Shown here piece by piece: positions 34,401 through 44,335 of a stretch of DNA of 64,000 nucleotides. A program made the position numbers and the translations under genes. Each line of letters opens with the position of its first letter. Positions within the stretch are counted from its first letter, which is position 1. The stretch covers positions 41,005 through 105,004 of the forward strand of contig JACRJZ010000068.1 in NCBI GenBank assembly GCA_016219875.1, in the 5' to 3' direction. The DNA comes from Verrucomicrobiota bacterium. GTDB lineage: Bacteria > Verrucomicrobiota > Verrucomicrobiia > Limisphaerales > JACRJZ01. Below the pieces are notes generated by a model. The model was not told where the DNA came from, ran no database searches, and was given only the letters and a program-made list of their open reading frames with translations.

Positions 34401-36201
34401 ATTCTACGAGAATGCACGCGCCAGCGGCCTGCCTTCGCCCACGCTGAGTGTGACCCTGGGTGGCACCGCCATTGTTCCGGCGCACATCGTGCCGGCCGGG
34501 GCCTATGTGCGCGTGGTCAGCGGCCCGTTCCTCGCCACCTCGGACTCGGCGGAACTGGCCTTCGTCAAGACGGCTGGGCCGGCGGGCGGCGACAGCACGG
34601 TGGTAATCGACAATGTCGCCGTGCTGGATCTGCCGCCGTCGCAACCGTCCTTCACCATGCAGCCGCAAGGCGCTTTCGTGAAAGAAGGCGACGCGGTGAC
34701 GTTGTCCACGATCGTCCGAGGCACGTTGCCGATGGGTCTGCAATGGCAGCGCGAGGGCACCGACGTGGCCGACGCCACCAACGCGGTCCTGGCCTTGCCC
34801 GGGACCCTGCTGAGCCAAGCCGGCCACTACCGCTTGATCGCCACGAACATTTACGGCGCAGCCACCAGCGCCGTCGCCGTGGTGCGCGTGGGCTTGAGCA
34901 TCACAGAACTGTTTAACACGGGCGTGGACGACACCGGGGCCTTGGCGGCCCGGGCCTCGGTTGATCGGCATTACCAAGTGGTGAGCAGTGTGGATCCCGC
35001 GTTCCCTGGGCCGGACGCGATCCTCTTTTACGATTCTTGGCCGATTCCTCCTTACCTCCTCAACGGGCCGGTGTCAGCTTGGATCTCGGCACGGGCCAAT
35101 GACCCGGGCGGTAATACTCAAGGCGCGAACCTTTTGGACGGCCTCTATGTGTTCCGCACCGCCTTCCTGTTCGACACGCTGAATCCAGCCACCGCTGAGA
35201 TTCGGGGCAAGTGGGCCATGGACAACTTCGGAGTGGATGTCCGGCTCAACGGCATCAGCCTCGGTTTGAGCAACAACGCCGGCTTTGCCGCCTTCGGGAC
35301 GTTCGCCATCACCAACGGCTTTGTGGCCGGCTCCAACACGCTCGACTTCGTGATCAGCAACGCCCCGCCGCCCGGTCCGATGGCGTTTCGCGCAGAGTTC
35401 TATGGCGTGGCCGAACCGTTGCCAGCCGCCGCGCCGCAGATCGTTTTCCAGCCCCAAAGCCGCTTCGCACAGGAACTGGACAACGTGGAGTTCACCGTGC
35501 TGGCCACAGGCAGCCCGACCCTGACCTACCAGTGGTTCTACGAGGGCCTCGACCTGCTGGATGAAACCAACCGCACGCTGCGCCTGACTCGCGTCTCCCA
35601 GTTGGACCAGCAAGGCAATTACACGGTGGTCGTCGCCAACTCGGAAGGCCAGATCGAGAGCAACCCGGCGTTGCTGACCATCAACGCTGCTCCCATCGCA
35701 ACCGACGACTTCATCGCGTGCGGCTCGAACCAGCCCGTCACCGTACCTCCGAGCAAGTTGCTCTTTAATGACGTCGAACTCGAAGGCGACGGGATCAGCA
35801 TCCTGGTCCAGGATTCCTCTAGCCAGCAGGGGGGGACCGTCACCTTCGTCAGCGGAATGGTAGTTTATACGCCTCCGCTGAACTACGTCGGCACCGACCG
35901 GTTCACCTACACGATCGTGGACTCTCGCGGCGGACGCGCGACCGCAAACGTCTTCGTCACCGTTGGCGCAACGAACTTCCTCAGCATCGTCGTGGCTCCG
36001 GCACTGTTGCCGAACGGCCATTTCCAGGTCGGCTACTCGGGCATCCCCGGCTATCCCTACACCATCCTGCGCGCGACCAACGTCGCCGGCCCGTGGCTGC
36101 CGTTCGCCGATGTTGTCGCCGATGGGAACGGTTTCTTCCAGATCGATGACCCGAACACGCCGCCCGAACCGGTGCTGTTCTTCCGCGCCACGTATCCGTA
36201 G
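31441..36201 (+). CDS. Large secreted multidomain protein with Ig-like domains and duplicated modules
   Basis: Signal-like start MNSSSNLTFVRKGTALAAGLLLSGSALLG; three NPSFExDTFTVxPGY...GW...NNGxIPDGNxVxFIQ modules; repeated Ig-like domains; cadherin-like APIATDDFIACGSNQPVTVPPSKLLFNDVELEGDGISI. Confidence 0.85.
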   Translation: MNSSSNLTFVRKGTALAAGLLLSGSALLGQTIPNPSFELDTFTVFPGYISGNAPITGWTGSPADRVGLNPAGGSAFANNGAIPNGTKVAFIQSPGTGAATLSTVISGLTAGQIYTVNFRLNARTNNPAQTPVLKIGVDGQPIVNLSTIGVQIGGLTTAYRFAAFDFTAAADTATLWLTNDAAGDTTVLVDDFSINASTNHWSYAAWNDDASSGVDGSKTYTHAYNLGTGAAETTINGVLFRVMSGTAAPNEFSTSYGSTTTDAANALLTAGGGSSNLARSFLYGGNAGSLIIGDLVPGMEYVATFYAVAWETGMRAQTFSYGTDRMTINQDHFNNDQGIRIMYRYVAPASGAITLTQTPLLPAATFHTYGFANYEANPQAMPIIGLQPRSQVTAPAATYTFSVTAGGARPLFFQWLKDGVELTGETNRFLTRFDAASVDLGGYSVIVSNANGAVTSSVATLTFGPIANPSFEADVFHAWPGYASVNQRLSGWLAGNLGRVGVNPFADGVGPFANNGAIPDGNQVGFIQSTGTNWLSTRLDGLTPGQPYTLAFRLNARNGQTPTMHATIDDQPILDFRVGASGTTNAFKFVAFNFTPANEGPTLYLTNESAGDHTVLLDDFRVAPATTKWSFAPWTDDPSSGVDSTKGYSHAYSFATPVDAVINGIYFKGIPGANPSLPGKFATAGYPSVFNNDANTVTTNGGGGAALARDFIYGGVPQVITLSNLVPGVEYVATVYSVGFDPKAYGRAATFSVGDDRLTVNQDHFGNDTGIRVSYRYTADASGTLTLTYGATHNAGGTPSSIHTYGFSNYELASTNAPIVYLQPQPRTVAGSSAVTFYATVGGEQPLFLQWQKDGVDLAGQNSSTLNLASVGAGDGGIYTLLASNIHGVISSAPALLEVGLPMANASFEADTFTVYPGYVSVNFPITGWTSSLPGNTGLNPVSDLRSPFADNGLIPDGNRVAFIQADNGVLSQVVTGMVVGQTYYVKFYENARASGLPSPTLSVTLGGTAIVPAHIVPAGAYVRVVSGPFLATSDSAELAFVKTAGPAGGDSTVVIDNVAVLDLPPSQPSFTMQPQGAFVKEGDAVTLSTIVRGTLPMGLQWQREGTDVADATNAVLALPGTLLSQAGHYRLIATNIYGAATSAVAVVRVGLSITELFNTGVDDTGALAARASVDRHYQVVSSVDPAFPGPDAILFYDSWPIPPYLLNGPVSAWISARANDPGGNTQGANLLDGLYVFRTAFLFDTLNPATAEIRGKWAMDNFGVDVRLNGISLGLSNNAGFAAFGTFAITNGFVAGSNTLDFVISNAPPPGPMAFRAEFYGVAEPLPAAAPQIVFQPQSRFAQELDNVEFTVLATGSPTLTYQWFYEGLDLLDETNRTLRLTRVSQLDQQGNYTVVVANSEGQIESNPALLTINAAPIATDDFIACGSNQPVTVPPSKLLFNDVELEGDGISILVQDSSSQQGGTVTFVSGMVVYTPPLNYVGTDRFTYTIVDSRGGRATANVFVTVGATNFLSIVVAPALLPNGHFQVGYSGIPGYPYTILRATNVAGPWLPFADVVADGNGFFQIDDPNTPPEPVLFFRATYP

Positions 36202-36225
36202 GCCGACGCGTCTGGTGTTGCTCCT

Positions 36226-36253
36226 GGGAGCCGGGGAAGAAGCCCCGGCTCCC
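36226..36253. repeat. Perfect 11-bp-stem hairpin between two large secreted-protein genes
   Basis: GGGAGCCGGGG-AAGAAG-CCCCGGCTCCC; no U-tract follows. Confidence 0.75.
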
Positions 36254-36297
36254 GCGTCTTGCAGGCTCCCTCTTCCCTGCCGCTCTCCTTTGCTGCC

Positions 36298-39200
36298 ATG
36301 AACAGACTCGCTTGGATGGTTCTGCTGCTCACTTCGGTCCTGCTCGCCCGCGCCGACAGCGTCGTGGTCTTCAACGAAATCATGTACCACCCGCCAACCA
36401 ACGAGGCCGCGCTCGAATGGGTGGAACTGCACAACCAGATGGCTGTCGATGTGGACCTGAGCGGCTGGTCGCTGCGCGGCGGGATCGACTTCGATTTCCC
36501 GGAAGGCACCGTCTTCGCGGCGGGCGGCTACCTCGTCGTGGCCGTTTCACCGGCCAGCCTCGTGGCCACCACGGGGCTGACGAACGTGCTCGGCCCGTTC
36601 ACCGGTCGCCTCGCCAACGGCGGCGAGAAGCTTGAACTGCGCAACAACAACCAGCGCGTCATGGACGCCGTGAACTACAGCGTGGAGGGCGATTGGCCGG
36701 TCGCGCCCGACGGCGCGGGACCGTCGCTGGCCAAGCTCGACGAGGAATCCGCGAGCGCCCCGGCCTCCAACTGGCGCGCCAGCACGCAACTGGGCGGCAC
36801 GCCCGGCACGGCCAATACTCCGAAGCAAGTCCTCATGACCACCACCCGAACGCTCGTGCCCATCAGCCAGATTTGGAAATACGAGCAGAGCGGCGCCGAC
36901 CTGGGCACGGCCTGGATCACGACTAACTTCAACGACAGCGCGTGGCTCTCTGGCCCGGCGCTCCTGGCCGACGAAACGTGCGGCTGCCTTCCCGAACCGA
37001 TCCGCACGCCGCTCACGGTCGGCGTGGACAAGACCACGTTCTACTTCCGCACGACGTTCACTTACAGCAGCAACGTGGCGAACGCTTCACTCTCCCTGCG
37101 CCACGTCGTGGACGACGGCTTGATCGTCTATCTCAACGGCGTCGAAGCCTACCGTATCGGGATGCCCACGGGCGCGGTCACGAGCGCCACGACCTCCAGC
37201 CGCAGCGTGGGCGACGCGGTCTATGAAGGGCCGTTTTCCATTCCCGCCACGAGCCTGCTCCTGGGCACGAACGTCCTCGCGGTGGAAGTGCATCAGCAGG
37301 CCACCAACAGCACTGACGTGACCTTCGGACTGCAGTTGGACGATTCCTTCACCGTCACCAACTCCCCGGCCCAGGCTCTCGCCGCCGTGCCGTCGCTGGC
37401 CTTCAACGAAATGTCCTCCGTGACCAACGCGCAGTTCTGGATCGAGATCATCAACACCAGCACGCAGAGCGTAGTGCTCGACCACTACGTGCTGGCCCGC
37501 TTCGGCACCACGAACCGCGAGTTCGTGCTCTCGGCGGCGTTCATCCCCGCCGGCGGCTACCTCGTCCTCGACCGCGCGCTGCTCGGCTTCGGCGCGGACC
37601 CCGGCGACCAAGTCGTCCTCTACACGCCGGGCAAGAGCAACGTCATCGACGCCGTGATCGCAAAGAGTTTTCCCCGCGCCCGCTGGCCCGAAGCCACCGG
37701 CCCGTGGTTGCACCCAACGGAACTCACGCCCGGCGCCACCAACGTGGTTACGTTCCACGACGAGATCGTCATCAACGAAATCCTGTACCAGGCCCGGCAG
37801 TTGCCCGCAGTGCCGGCGGTGTATTTCACAAACCTGCTGCTCACGATCACGAACAACTGGCGCTACGACCAGTCGGGCACCAACTTTGGACCGGAGTGGA
37901 CAGCGCCGGATTTCGATGACAGCGCGTGGCTCGCAGGCCGCGCCGTCTTCTACACCAACATCACGACCCTGCCTGCGCCCAAAGGCACCACGCTGGCGCT
38001 CTCGAACGCCGCGGCGCGGGCCGTCACCAATTACTACTTCCGCACCGCGTTCGTCTTCACCAACTCGCCCGTGGGCGTGCAACTCGCGCTGAATCCAATC
38101 ATCGACGACGGGGCGATCTTTTATTTGAACGGTGAAGAGATCTATCGCTACGCCATGCCCGCGGGCGCGGTTTCCGCCACCACCCGCGCCATCACGAACA
38201 TCGGCGTGCCGGGTTTCTCCGGCCCCGTCATCGTCCCGGCGGACCATCTCGTCGTCGGCACGAATCTGCTCGCCGTCGAAGTCCACCAGTACCTTCCGCC
38301 GCCCGGCAGCAAGGACATCGCTTTCGCTGCGGAACTGGTCGCGCGCGGGTTCGTCAGCCTCGCCCTGCCGTCGCGCGAATCACCGGAGTCGTGGCTGGAA
38401 CTGTTCAACCGCAGCACCAACACTGTCGATCTCACTGGCTGGCGGCTGGACGACGGCATCGACTTCCGTTTCGCGCCCGGCACGAGCCTGCCGGCCGGCG
38501 GGTTTCTCGTGGTGGCGAAAGAGCCGATGCTCGTGCAATCGAACCATCCTGGTGTGACCGTCCTCGGCCCCTTCACGAACCAACTCTCCCGCGGCGGCGA
38601 GCGCATCGCGCTCAAAGATGCCGCCGGCAATCCTGCGGACGAGGTCTGCTATTTCGACGCCCGGCCCTGGCCTGCCTACGCCAACGGCTTCGGCTCCAGC
38701 CTCGAACTCCGCGACCCGCGGGCCGACAACGCCAAGCCCGAAGCCTGGGCGGCCAGCGACCAAAGCGGTCTCTCGACGTGGCAGACCTACACCTATCGCG
38801 GCCTCGCCACCGCCGAACCCGCCGCCAGCCCGACGGTCTGGAATGAGTTCATCCTCGGCCTGCTGGGCGAAGGCGAAGTGTGGCTGGACGACATTAAGGT
38901 CATCGAAGCGCCGAACGGCGCACGCCGGCAGTTGATCCAGAACGGCAGCTTCGAGTCCGGCCTCGCGGCCTGGCGCACCATTGGCACGCATCGCTTCAGC
39001 GAGGTCATCGTCGATCCGGCGAATGCTTCCAACCACATTTTGCACCTCGTGGCCACCGGCGACACTGAACATCGGCACAACCAGGCCAGCACCACGCTGA
39101 CGAACAACACGCCCATCGTGAACGGGGTGGAATACGAGATTTCCTTCCGCGCGAAATGGATTGCCGGCTGCAACAAACTCAACTCGCGGCTCTACTTTAA

Positions 39201-41703
39201 TCGTCTCGCCCGCACCACGGTCCTCGCCGCCCCCGATTCGCACGGCACACCCGGCGCGCCGAACTCACGCCGGACCCCTAACCTCGGCCCGACCTTCTCC
39301 AACCTCCGCCACGAACCCGTCGTGCCAGCCGCCAGCCAGCCCGTGACGATTTCCGTTGCAGCCTCCGACCCCGACGGCGTCACGAACGCCACGTTGTTTT
39401 ACTCCGTCAACGGCGGCCCGTGGCAAACGACCCCGATGACTTTTTACGTTTCACGCTTCTCGTTTCTCGTGAGTGCCACTGTCGCTCCCCAGCCCGCCGG
39501 CAGCCTTGTCCAGTTCTATGTCCGCGCCACCGACACCCTCGGCGCAGCCGCCACCTATCCCGCCGCCGGGGCCAACTCACGCGCCCTCTACAAAGTTCCC
39601 AGTGCCCAGCCGCTCGCCGCGCGCCTGCACACGCTGCGTCTGTTGATGACCGCGGCCGACGCCGCGCTTTTGCACGCCCCGACCAACGTGATGAGCAACG
39701 AGCCGTGGGGCTGCACCGTGATCTACGACGACCGCGAGGTGTTCTACGACGCTACGCTCCATCTTCAGGCCAGCGAGCGCGGCCGCAACGTCTCGACGCG
39801 CGTCGGCTTCACCGTGAGCCTGCCGGCGGGCCAGGCGCTGCGCGGCGTTCACCGCGGCTTCACCCTCGACCGTTCCGGCGGCTACTCCGGCAAAGGCGGC
39901 CGGCAGGACGAGATGCTCCTCAAGCACGCGATCAACAAAGCCGGGCAACTTCCCTGCATGTATGACGACCTGGTGCAGGTCTATGCGCCGCGCGCGTCGG
40001 AGGACAGCACCGCGCTGCTCCTGATGGCGAAGTTCAACAGCGAATTCCTCGACACCCAGTTCAAAGACGGCGGCGACGGCGAGATGTACAAGCTCGAATT
40101 GATCTACTACCCGACCACCACTGCCAACGGCGATGTGCAGGGGCCGAAGCTCCCTCAGCCCGATCTCGTGGTCGGCACCGACATCAAGGACCTGGGCCTC
40201 GACGCCGAGGCCTACCGCTGGACCTTCCTCAAGGAAAACCACGTCGCGCGCGACAACTACGGGCCGATGATGACGCTCGCGCAAACCCTGAGCCTGACCG
40301 GCACGAACTTCCACGCCCGCATTCAGCAGGTCATGGACGTGGACGAGTGGGCACGCGCGGTCGCCTTCTTGTGCCTCATCGGCGGCAACGACATGTACAC
40401 CTACGGCAACTCCCACAACTTGATTGTTTATTTCCGCCCCGAAGACGGCAAAGGGATGGCCTTCAACTGGGACTTGGATTACTCCTTTGTGGCGGCCACC
40501 GATGCCGCCTTCCCCGGCACCGGCTCGCCGAACACGTCCAAGCTGTTCACGAATCCCGACACGAACCGTCGATTCTACAATCACCTTTACGACCTGAGCG
40601 CGGTCACCGGCGATTCCGCCTACATGACGCGCTGGGCCAACCACTACGCCGGCCTCGTCGGTCAGAACTGGAGCGCCGCTGTGACCTACTTGGCGCAACG
40701 CGCGGCCTACGTGCGCGGCACCATGCCGCTCGGCACGGCGTTCGCCATCGCCAACAACGGCGGCAATCACTTCGCGGTGAACAGCAGCCGCCTCGCGCTC
40801 AGCGGGACCGCGCCGATGTCCGTGCGCGACATCGAGGTCAACGGCCTCCGCTACCCGCTCACCTGGACAAGCCTCACGACGTGGACGCTGACCGTGCCTT
40901 TGCCCGCCTACACCAACACGCTCACGGTGCGAGGCTTCGACGCCGACGGCACGCTCCTCGCCAACGCGACTGACTCCATCATCGTCACCAACCTGTCCAC
41001 GCCCGCGCTCCTGCCGGTCGTCATCAACGAGTGGATGGCGGACAACGCCGGCCCCGGCGGCTTCCCCGACCCGGCGGACGGCCAGTTCCAGGATTGGTTT
41101 GAACTCTTCAACCCGAACGCCGCGCCCGTGGACCTCTCCGGCTATTTCCTCAGCGACACGATTTTGTTTCCGAACAAGTGGACCCTCCCGACCAACACGG
41201 TCATCGCGCCGCGCGGTTTCATCCTGGTCTGGGCCGACGAAAACGGCACGCAGAACGGCACCGGCACGAACGGCGACTTGCACGCCAACTTCAAACTCAG
41301 CGGCACGGGTGAGGCGCTGGGCCTCTTTGCGCCCGACGGCACACCGCAACACGCCGTCACGTTCGGCGCGCAGTTCCAAAACGTCAGCCAAGGCTTGTTC
41401 CCGGACGGCGACACCAACGCGGTTTATTCCATGACCAACTGGACCCCGCGCGCGACCAACCGCCTCGGCACACCACCGCCGCCCGAAATCGCGGACGGCA
41501 CTCTCGTCGTCGCTGACGGCGCCATCGCGTTCAGCCTGCCGGCGTGGCCCGGACGCGCCTACCGGGTGGACTTCAAGGACGACCTTGGCTTTCCGCTCTG
41601 GCTGCCGCTCTCCACCAACCGCACTGACAACGGCGTCATCCTGATCCACGACGACACCGCCGGTCGGGCGCAACGCTTCTATCGGGTCGTGCTGCTGCCG
41701 TAG
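36298..41703 (+). CDS. Secreted lamin-tail-domain / CotH-kinase-like protein
   Basis: Signal peptide MNRLAWMVLLLTSVLLARA; LTD motifs VVFNEIMYHPPTNEAALEWVELHN, SLALPSRESPESWLELFNRSTNTVDLTGWRLDDG, VVINEWMADN...QDWFELFNPN; CotH-like RSGGYSGKGGRQDEMLLKHAINKAG...KGMAFNWDLDYSF. Confidence 0.88.
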   Translation: MNRLAWMVLLLTSVLLARADSVVVFNEIMYHPPTNEAALEWVELHNQMAVDVDLSGWSLRGGIDFDFPEGTVFAAGGYLVVAVSPASLVATTGLTNVLGPFTGRLANGGEKLELRNNNQRVMDAVNYSVEGDWPVAPDGAGPSLAKLDEESASAPASNWRASTQLGGTPGTANTPKQVLMTTTRTLVPISQIWKYEQSGADLGTAWITTNFNDSAWLSGPALLADETCGCLPEPIRTPLTVGVDKTTFYFRTTFTYSSNVANASLSLRHVVDDGLIVYLNGVEAYRIGMPTGAVTSATTSSRSVGDAVYEGPFSIPATSLLLGTNVLAVEVHQQATNSTDVTFGLQLDDSFTVTNSPAQALAAVPSLAFNEMSSVTNAQFWIEIINTSTQSVVLDHYVLARFGTTNREFVLSAAFIPAGGYLVLDRALLGFGADPGDQVVLYTPGKSNVIDAVIAKSFPRARWPEATGPWLHPTELTPGATNVVTFHDEIVINEILYQARQLPAVPAVYFTNLLLTITNNWRYDQSGTNFGPEWTAPDFDDSAWLAGRAVFYTNITTLPAPKGTTLALSNAAARAVTNYYFRTAFVFTNSPVGVQLALNPIIDDGAIFYLNGEEIYRYAMPAGAVSATTRAITNIGVPGFSGPVIVPADHLVVGTNLLAVEVHQYLPPPGSKDIAFAAELVARGFVSLALPSRESPESWLELFNRSTNTVDLTGWRLDDGIDFRFAPGTSLPAGGFLVVAKEPMLVQSNHPGVTVLGPFTNQLSRGGERIALKDAAGNPADEVCYFDARPWPAYANGFGSSLELRDPRADNAKPEAWAASDQSGLSTWQTYTYRGLATAEPAASPTVWNEFILGLLGEGEVWLDDIKVIEAPNGARRQLIQNGSFESGLAAWRTIGTHRFSEVIVDPANASNHILHLVATGDTEHRHNQASTTLTNNTPIVNGVEYEISFRAKWIAGCNKLNSRLYFNRLARTTVLAAPDSHGTPGAPNSRRTPNLGPTFSNLRHEPVVPAASQPVTISVAASDPDGVTNATLFYSVNGGPWQTTPMTFYVSRFSFLVSATVAPQPAGSLVQFYVRATDTLGAAATYPAAGANSRALYKVPSAQPLAARLHTLRLLMTAADAALLHAPTNVMSNEPWGCTVIYDDREVFYDATLHLQASERGRNVSTRVGFTVSLPAGQALRGVHRGFTLDRSGGYSGKGGRQDEMLLKHAINKAGQLPCMYDDLVQVYAPRASEDSTALLLMAKFNSEFLDTQFKDGGDGEMYKLELIYYPTTTANGDVQGPKLPQPDLVVGTDIKDLGLDAEAYRWTFLKENHVARDNYGPMMTLAQTLSLTGTNFHARIQQVMDVDEWARAVAFLCLIGGNDMYTYGNSHNLIVYFRPEDGKGMAFNWDLDYSFVAATDAAFPGTGSPNTSKLFTNPDTNRRFYNHLYDLSAVTGDSAYMTRWANHYAGLVGQNWSAAVTYLAQRAAYVRGTMPLGTAFAIANNGGNHFAVNSSRLALSGTAPMSVRDIEVNGLRYPLTWTSLTTWTLTVPLPAYTNTLTVRGFDADGTLLANATDSIIVTNLSTPALLPVVINEWMADNAGPGGFPDPADGQFQDWFELFNPNAAPVDLSGYFLSDTILFPNKWTLPTNTVIAPRGFILVWADENGTQNGTGTNGDLHANFKLSGTGEALGLFAPDGTPQHAVTFGAQFQNVSQGLFPDGDTNAVYSMTNWTPRATNRLGTPPPPEIADGTLVVADGAIAFSLPAWPGRAYRVDFKDDLGFPLWLPLSTNRTDNGVILIHDDTAGRAQRFYRVVLLP

Positions 41704-41730
41704 GCGCGAAGCCCTCGCGTCGCTGACGGA

Positions 41731-41758
41731 GTTGCCGGTTGAAAGTTGAAAGTTGCAG
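41731..41758. repeat. Short 7-bp tandem repeat
   Basis: GTTGCCG-GTTGAAA-GTTGAAA-GTTGCAG. Confidence 0.7.
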
Positions 41759-41868
41759 GTGGGCCGGACGCGCGCCAAGCCCGCCTTCAATCAGACAGGT
41801 CCTGGCGGCCTTCATTTTCGGCGTTGAAGCGCCGGCGGCTTCGCGCTTTCAATGGGGCCAGTCAACCT

Positions 41869-44289
41869 ATGAAGAATTCACTCGAAGCCGGTCAGCGTCT
41901 CGTCACCGCGCTGGCCGTGGTGGGGTTCATCGCTCTTGTCGGCTGCGACACGCCGCAGGCACCGCCCACTACCAGGCTTCAGGTCGCCGCGTTCTCCTCC
42001 GACGTCACGCCGCCGCTCGGTCATCCGTTGTGCGGCGGCTGGATCAAGCCGGTCGAAGCCGTCGATGATCCGCTGCTGGCCAAAGGCGTGGTGCTCGCCG
42101 ATGGCCGGACACGCTACGTGCTCTGCGCGGTGGATTGGTGCCTGTTGCAGACGGGCGCCCACGACCTGTTCCGCCGCAAAGTGGCCGCCGCCGCGGAGGT
42201 GCCGGAGGGCCACGTCGCCATTCACACGGTCCACCAACACAACGCCCCCCTCTCCGATGCCGATGCCGAACGGCTTCTCCAGCGCGTCGCGAACCCTCCG
42301 CCGCATCTCGATCTGAAGTTCCTCGAGGAAACCACCGACCGCCTTGCGGCTGCGGTGCGCGACGCTTGCGGGCGCTTGCAGCCGTTCACCCACGTTGGCT
42401 TTGGCCAGGCGCGTATCGAGCACTTCGCCTCCAACCGTCGCGTGCGCCGGGCCGACGGCAAAGTTGTGGCCCGCATGAGTTCCACCAAAGACGCGGCGAT
42501 GCGCGCGGAGCCGGAAGGCTTGATTGATCCGTGGCTTCGCACCGTCACGCTGTTCAACGGCGAGAAGCCGCTCGTCCGCCTCCACTACTACGCCAGTCAT
42601 CCGCAAAGTTTTTACGGCGACGGCCGCGTGACTTCCGACACCGTTGGCCTGGCCCGCGCGGCGCGCGAACGCGAAGAAGGCGTGCCGCAAGTCTATTTCA
42701 CCGGCTGCGGCGGCAACATCACTGCCGGCAAGTACAACGACGGCACCCCGAAGGCGCGCGCGGAACTGGTGGACCGCATCCGTGCGGCGATGACGCAGTC
42801 CGCCGCCGCCACGCAGCGCGTGCCCGTGGGCAAGCTTGACTGGAAGACCACGCCCGTGAGCTTCGCCTCGCGCGCCGAGCCAGAATGGGCGGAAGCGAAA
42901 TCCCGCCAGACCCTGGCCGACACCAACGCGCCCGTTGGCAAACGCCTCAATGCCGCGCTGAACGTGGCGTGGTTTGAGCGCCTGAAGGCACGGCCCGAAG
43001 TCGATCTCAGTCGCCTGCGCCTCGGCCCCGTGAACATTCTGAACTTGCCGGGAGAGGCCTTCGTGCAATACCAGCTCTACGCGCAATCGTTGCGGGCAGA
43101 GGAGTTCGTAGCCGTGGCGGCTTACGGTGAAAGCGGCCCCGGCTACATCTGTATGGACGGGGCGCTGACCGATGGCGGCTACGAACCGACCATGTCGCGG
43201 ATCGGCCCGCCGAGCGAGTTTCGGCTCAAGACCGGCATCGCCCGCCTGCTCGCTCCCGGCGCCGCCCAACCCAGGCCGACGCCTTACTCCGACAAGCTGC
43301 ACTTGCTGGCGTGGCGCGACGCGAAAGGCTTCGAGCATCCGGTGACGACGCAGTCCGAGTGGCAGAAGCGCCGCGCGGACATCCTTGCGAACATGCAGTC
43401 GGTGATGGGGCCGCTACCGGGGGCTTCGCGCAAAGTGCCGCTCGACGTGCGGGTGATCGAGGAAGCGCGACTGGACAGGTTCACGCGCCGCAAGATTACG
43501 TTCGCGTCGGAAGCCGGTGACCGCGTGCCGGCGTGGTTGCTCCTTCCGCATGACTTATCCGCCCGAGCGCCCGCGGTGCTCTGCCTTCATCAGACGACGC
43601 CGATCGGCAAAGACGAACTGGTCGGGTTGGGCGGCAGGACCAACCGCCACTTCGCCCCCGAACTGGCCGAGCGCGGCTTCGTGGTGCTGGCGCCGGACTA
43701 CCCGAACTTCGGCGAGTACCGGTTCGACGCTTACGCGCGCGGCTACGCGAGCGCCACGATGAAGGGCCTCTGGAACCACCGGCGCGCCGTAGATGTGCTG
43801 GAGTCCTTGCCGCAGGTGGACCGGGAACGGATCGGCGTGCTCGGCCACTCGCTGGGTGGGCACAACGCGCTGTTCGCCGCGGCGTTTGACCCGCGGCTCA
43901 AAGCGGTGGTGAGCAGTTGCGGCTTCAACTCGTTCTTCAAGTACCGCCGCGGCGATCTCACCGGCTGGAGCCACGCCGGCTACATGCCGCGCATCGCGTC
44001 GGCCTTCGGCAAGGACCCAAAGCAGATGCCGTTTGACTTCACGGAAGTCCTCGCCGCGCTGGCTCCGCGTCCGGTGTTCATCAACGCCCCGATGCGCGAC
44101 GACAACTTCGAGGTGTCCGGCGTGAGGGACTGCATCGTGGCCGCGACGCCGGTCTATCGGCTGTGGCAGGCGGAAAGAAATCTCGTCGCCCAGCACCCGG
44201 ACTGCGAACACGACTTCCCGGTGGACGTCCGCGCGGAGGCCTACGCGTGGCTGGACCGGCAGTTGAAACGAAACCGCGGACTGCCTTGA
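41869..44289 (+). CDS. Lipoprotein fusing neutral/alkaline ceramidase-like N-terminal domain with alpha/beta-hydrolase
   Basis: Lipobox-like VVGFIALVGCDT; VAAFSSDVTPPLGHPLCGGW...VAIHTVHQHNAP...VYFTGCGGNITAGKYNDG; C-terminal LCLHQTTPIGKDELVGLGG...RIGVLGHSLGGHNALFAAAFDPRLKAVVSSCG. Confidence 0.85.
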   Translation: MKNSLEAGQRLVTALAVVGFIALVGCDTPQAPPTTRLQVAAFSSDVTPPLGHPLCGGWIKPVEAVDDPLLAKGVVLADGRTRYVLCAVDWCLLQTGAHDLFRRKVAAAAEVPEGHVAIHTVHQHNAPLSDADAERLLQRVANPPPHLDLKFLEETTDRLAAAVRDACGRLQPFTHVGFGQARIEHFASNRRVRRADGKVVARMSSTKDAAMRAEPEGLIDPWLRTVTLFNGEKPLVRLHYYASHPQSFYGDGRVTSDTVGLARAAREREEGVPQVYFTGCGGNITAGKYNDGTPKARAELVDRIRAAMTQSAAATQRVPVGKLDWKTTPVSFASRAEPEWAEAKSRQTLADTNAPVGKRLNAALNVAWFERLKARPEVDLSRLRLGPVNILNLPGEAFVQYQLYAQSLRAEEFVAVAAYGESGPGYICMDGALTDGGYEPTMSRIGPPSEFRLKTGIARLLAPGAAQPRPTPYSDKLHLLAWRDAKGFEHPVTTQSEWQKRRADILANMQSVMGPLPGASRKVPLDVRVIEEARLDRFTRRKITFASEAGDRVPAWLLLPHDLSARAPAVLCLHQTTPIGKDELVGLGGRTNRHFAPELAERGFVVLAPDYPNFGEYRFDAYARGYASATMKGLWNHRRAVDVLESLPQVDRERIGVLGHSLGGHNALFAAAFDPRLKAVVSSCGFNSFFKYRRGDLTGWSHAGYMPRIASAFGKDPKQMPFDFTEVLAALAPRPVFINAPMRDDNFEVSGVRDCIVAATPVYRLWQAERNLVAQHPDCEHDFPVDVRAEAYAWLDRQLKRNRGLP

Positions 44290-44335
44290 CTTCCTGGCCA
44301 TTGACAGCGCCGCGGAAAGCCCGCATAAAACCGCC

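Noticed and set aside
39577-41790. 737-aa minus-strand ORF
   Set aside because: Antisense to the LTD/CotH protein; no domain signatures.
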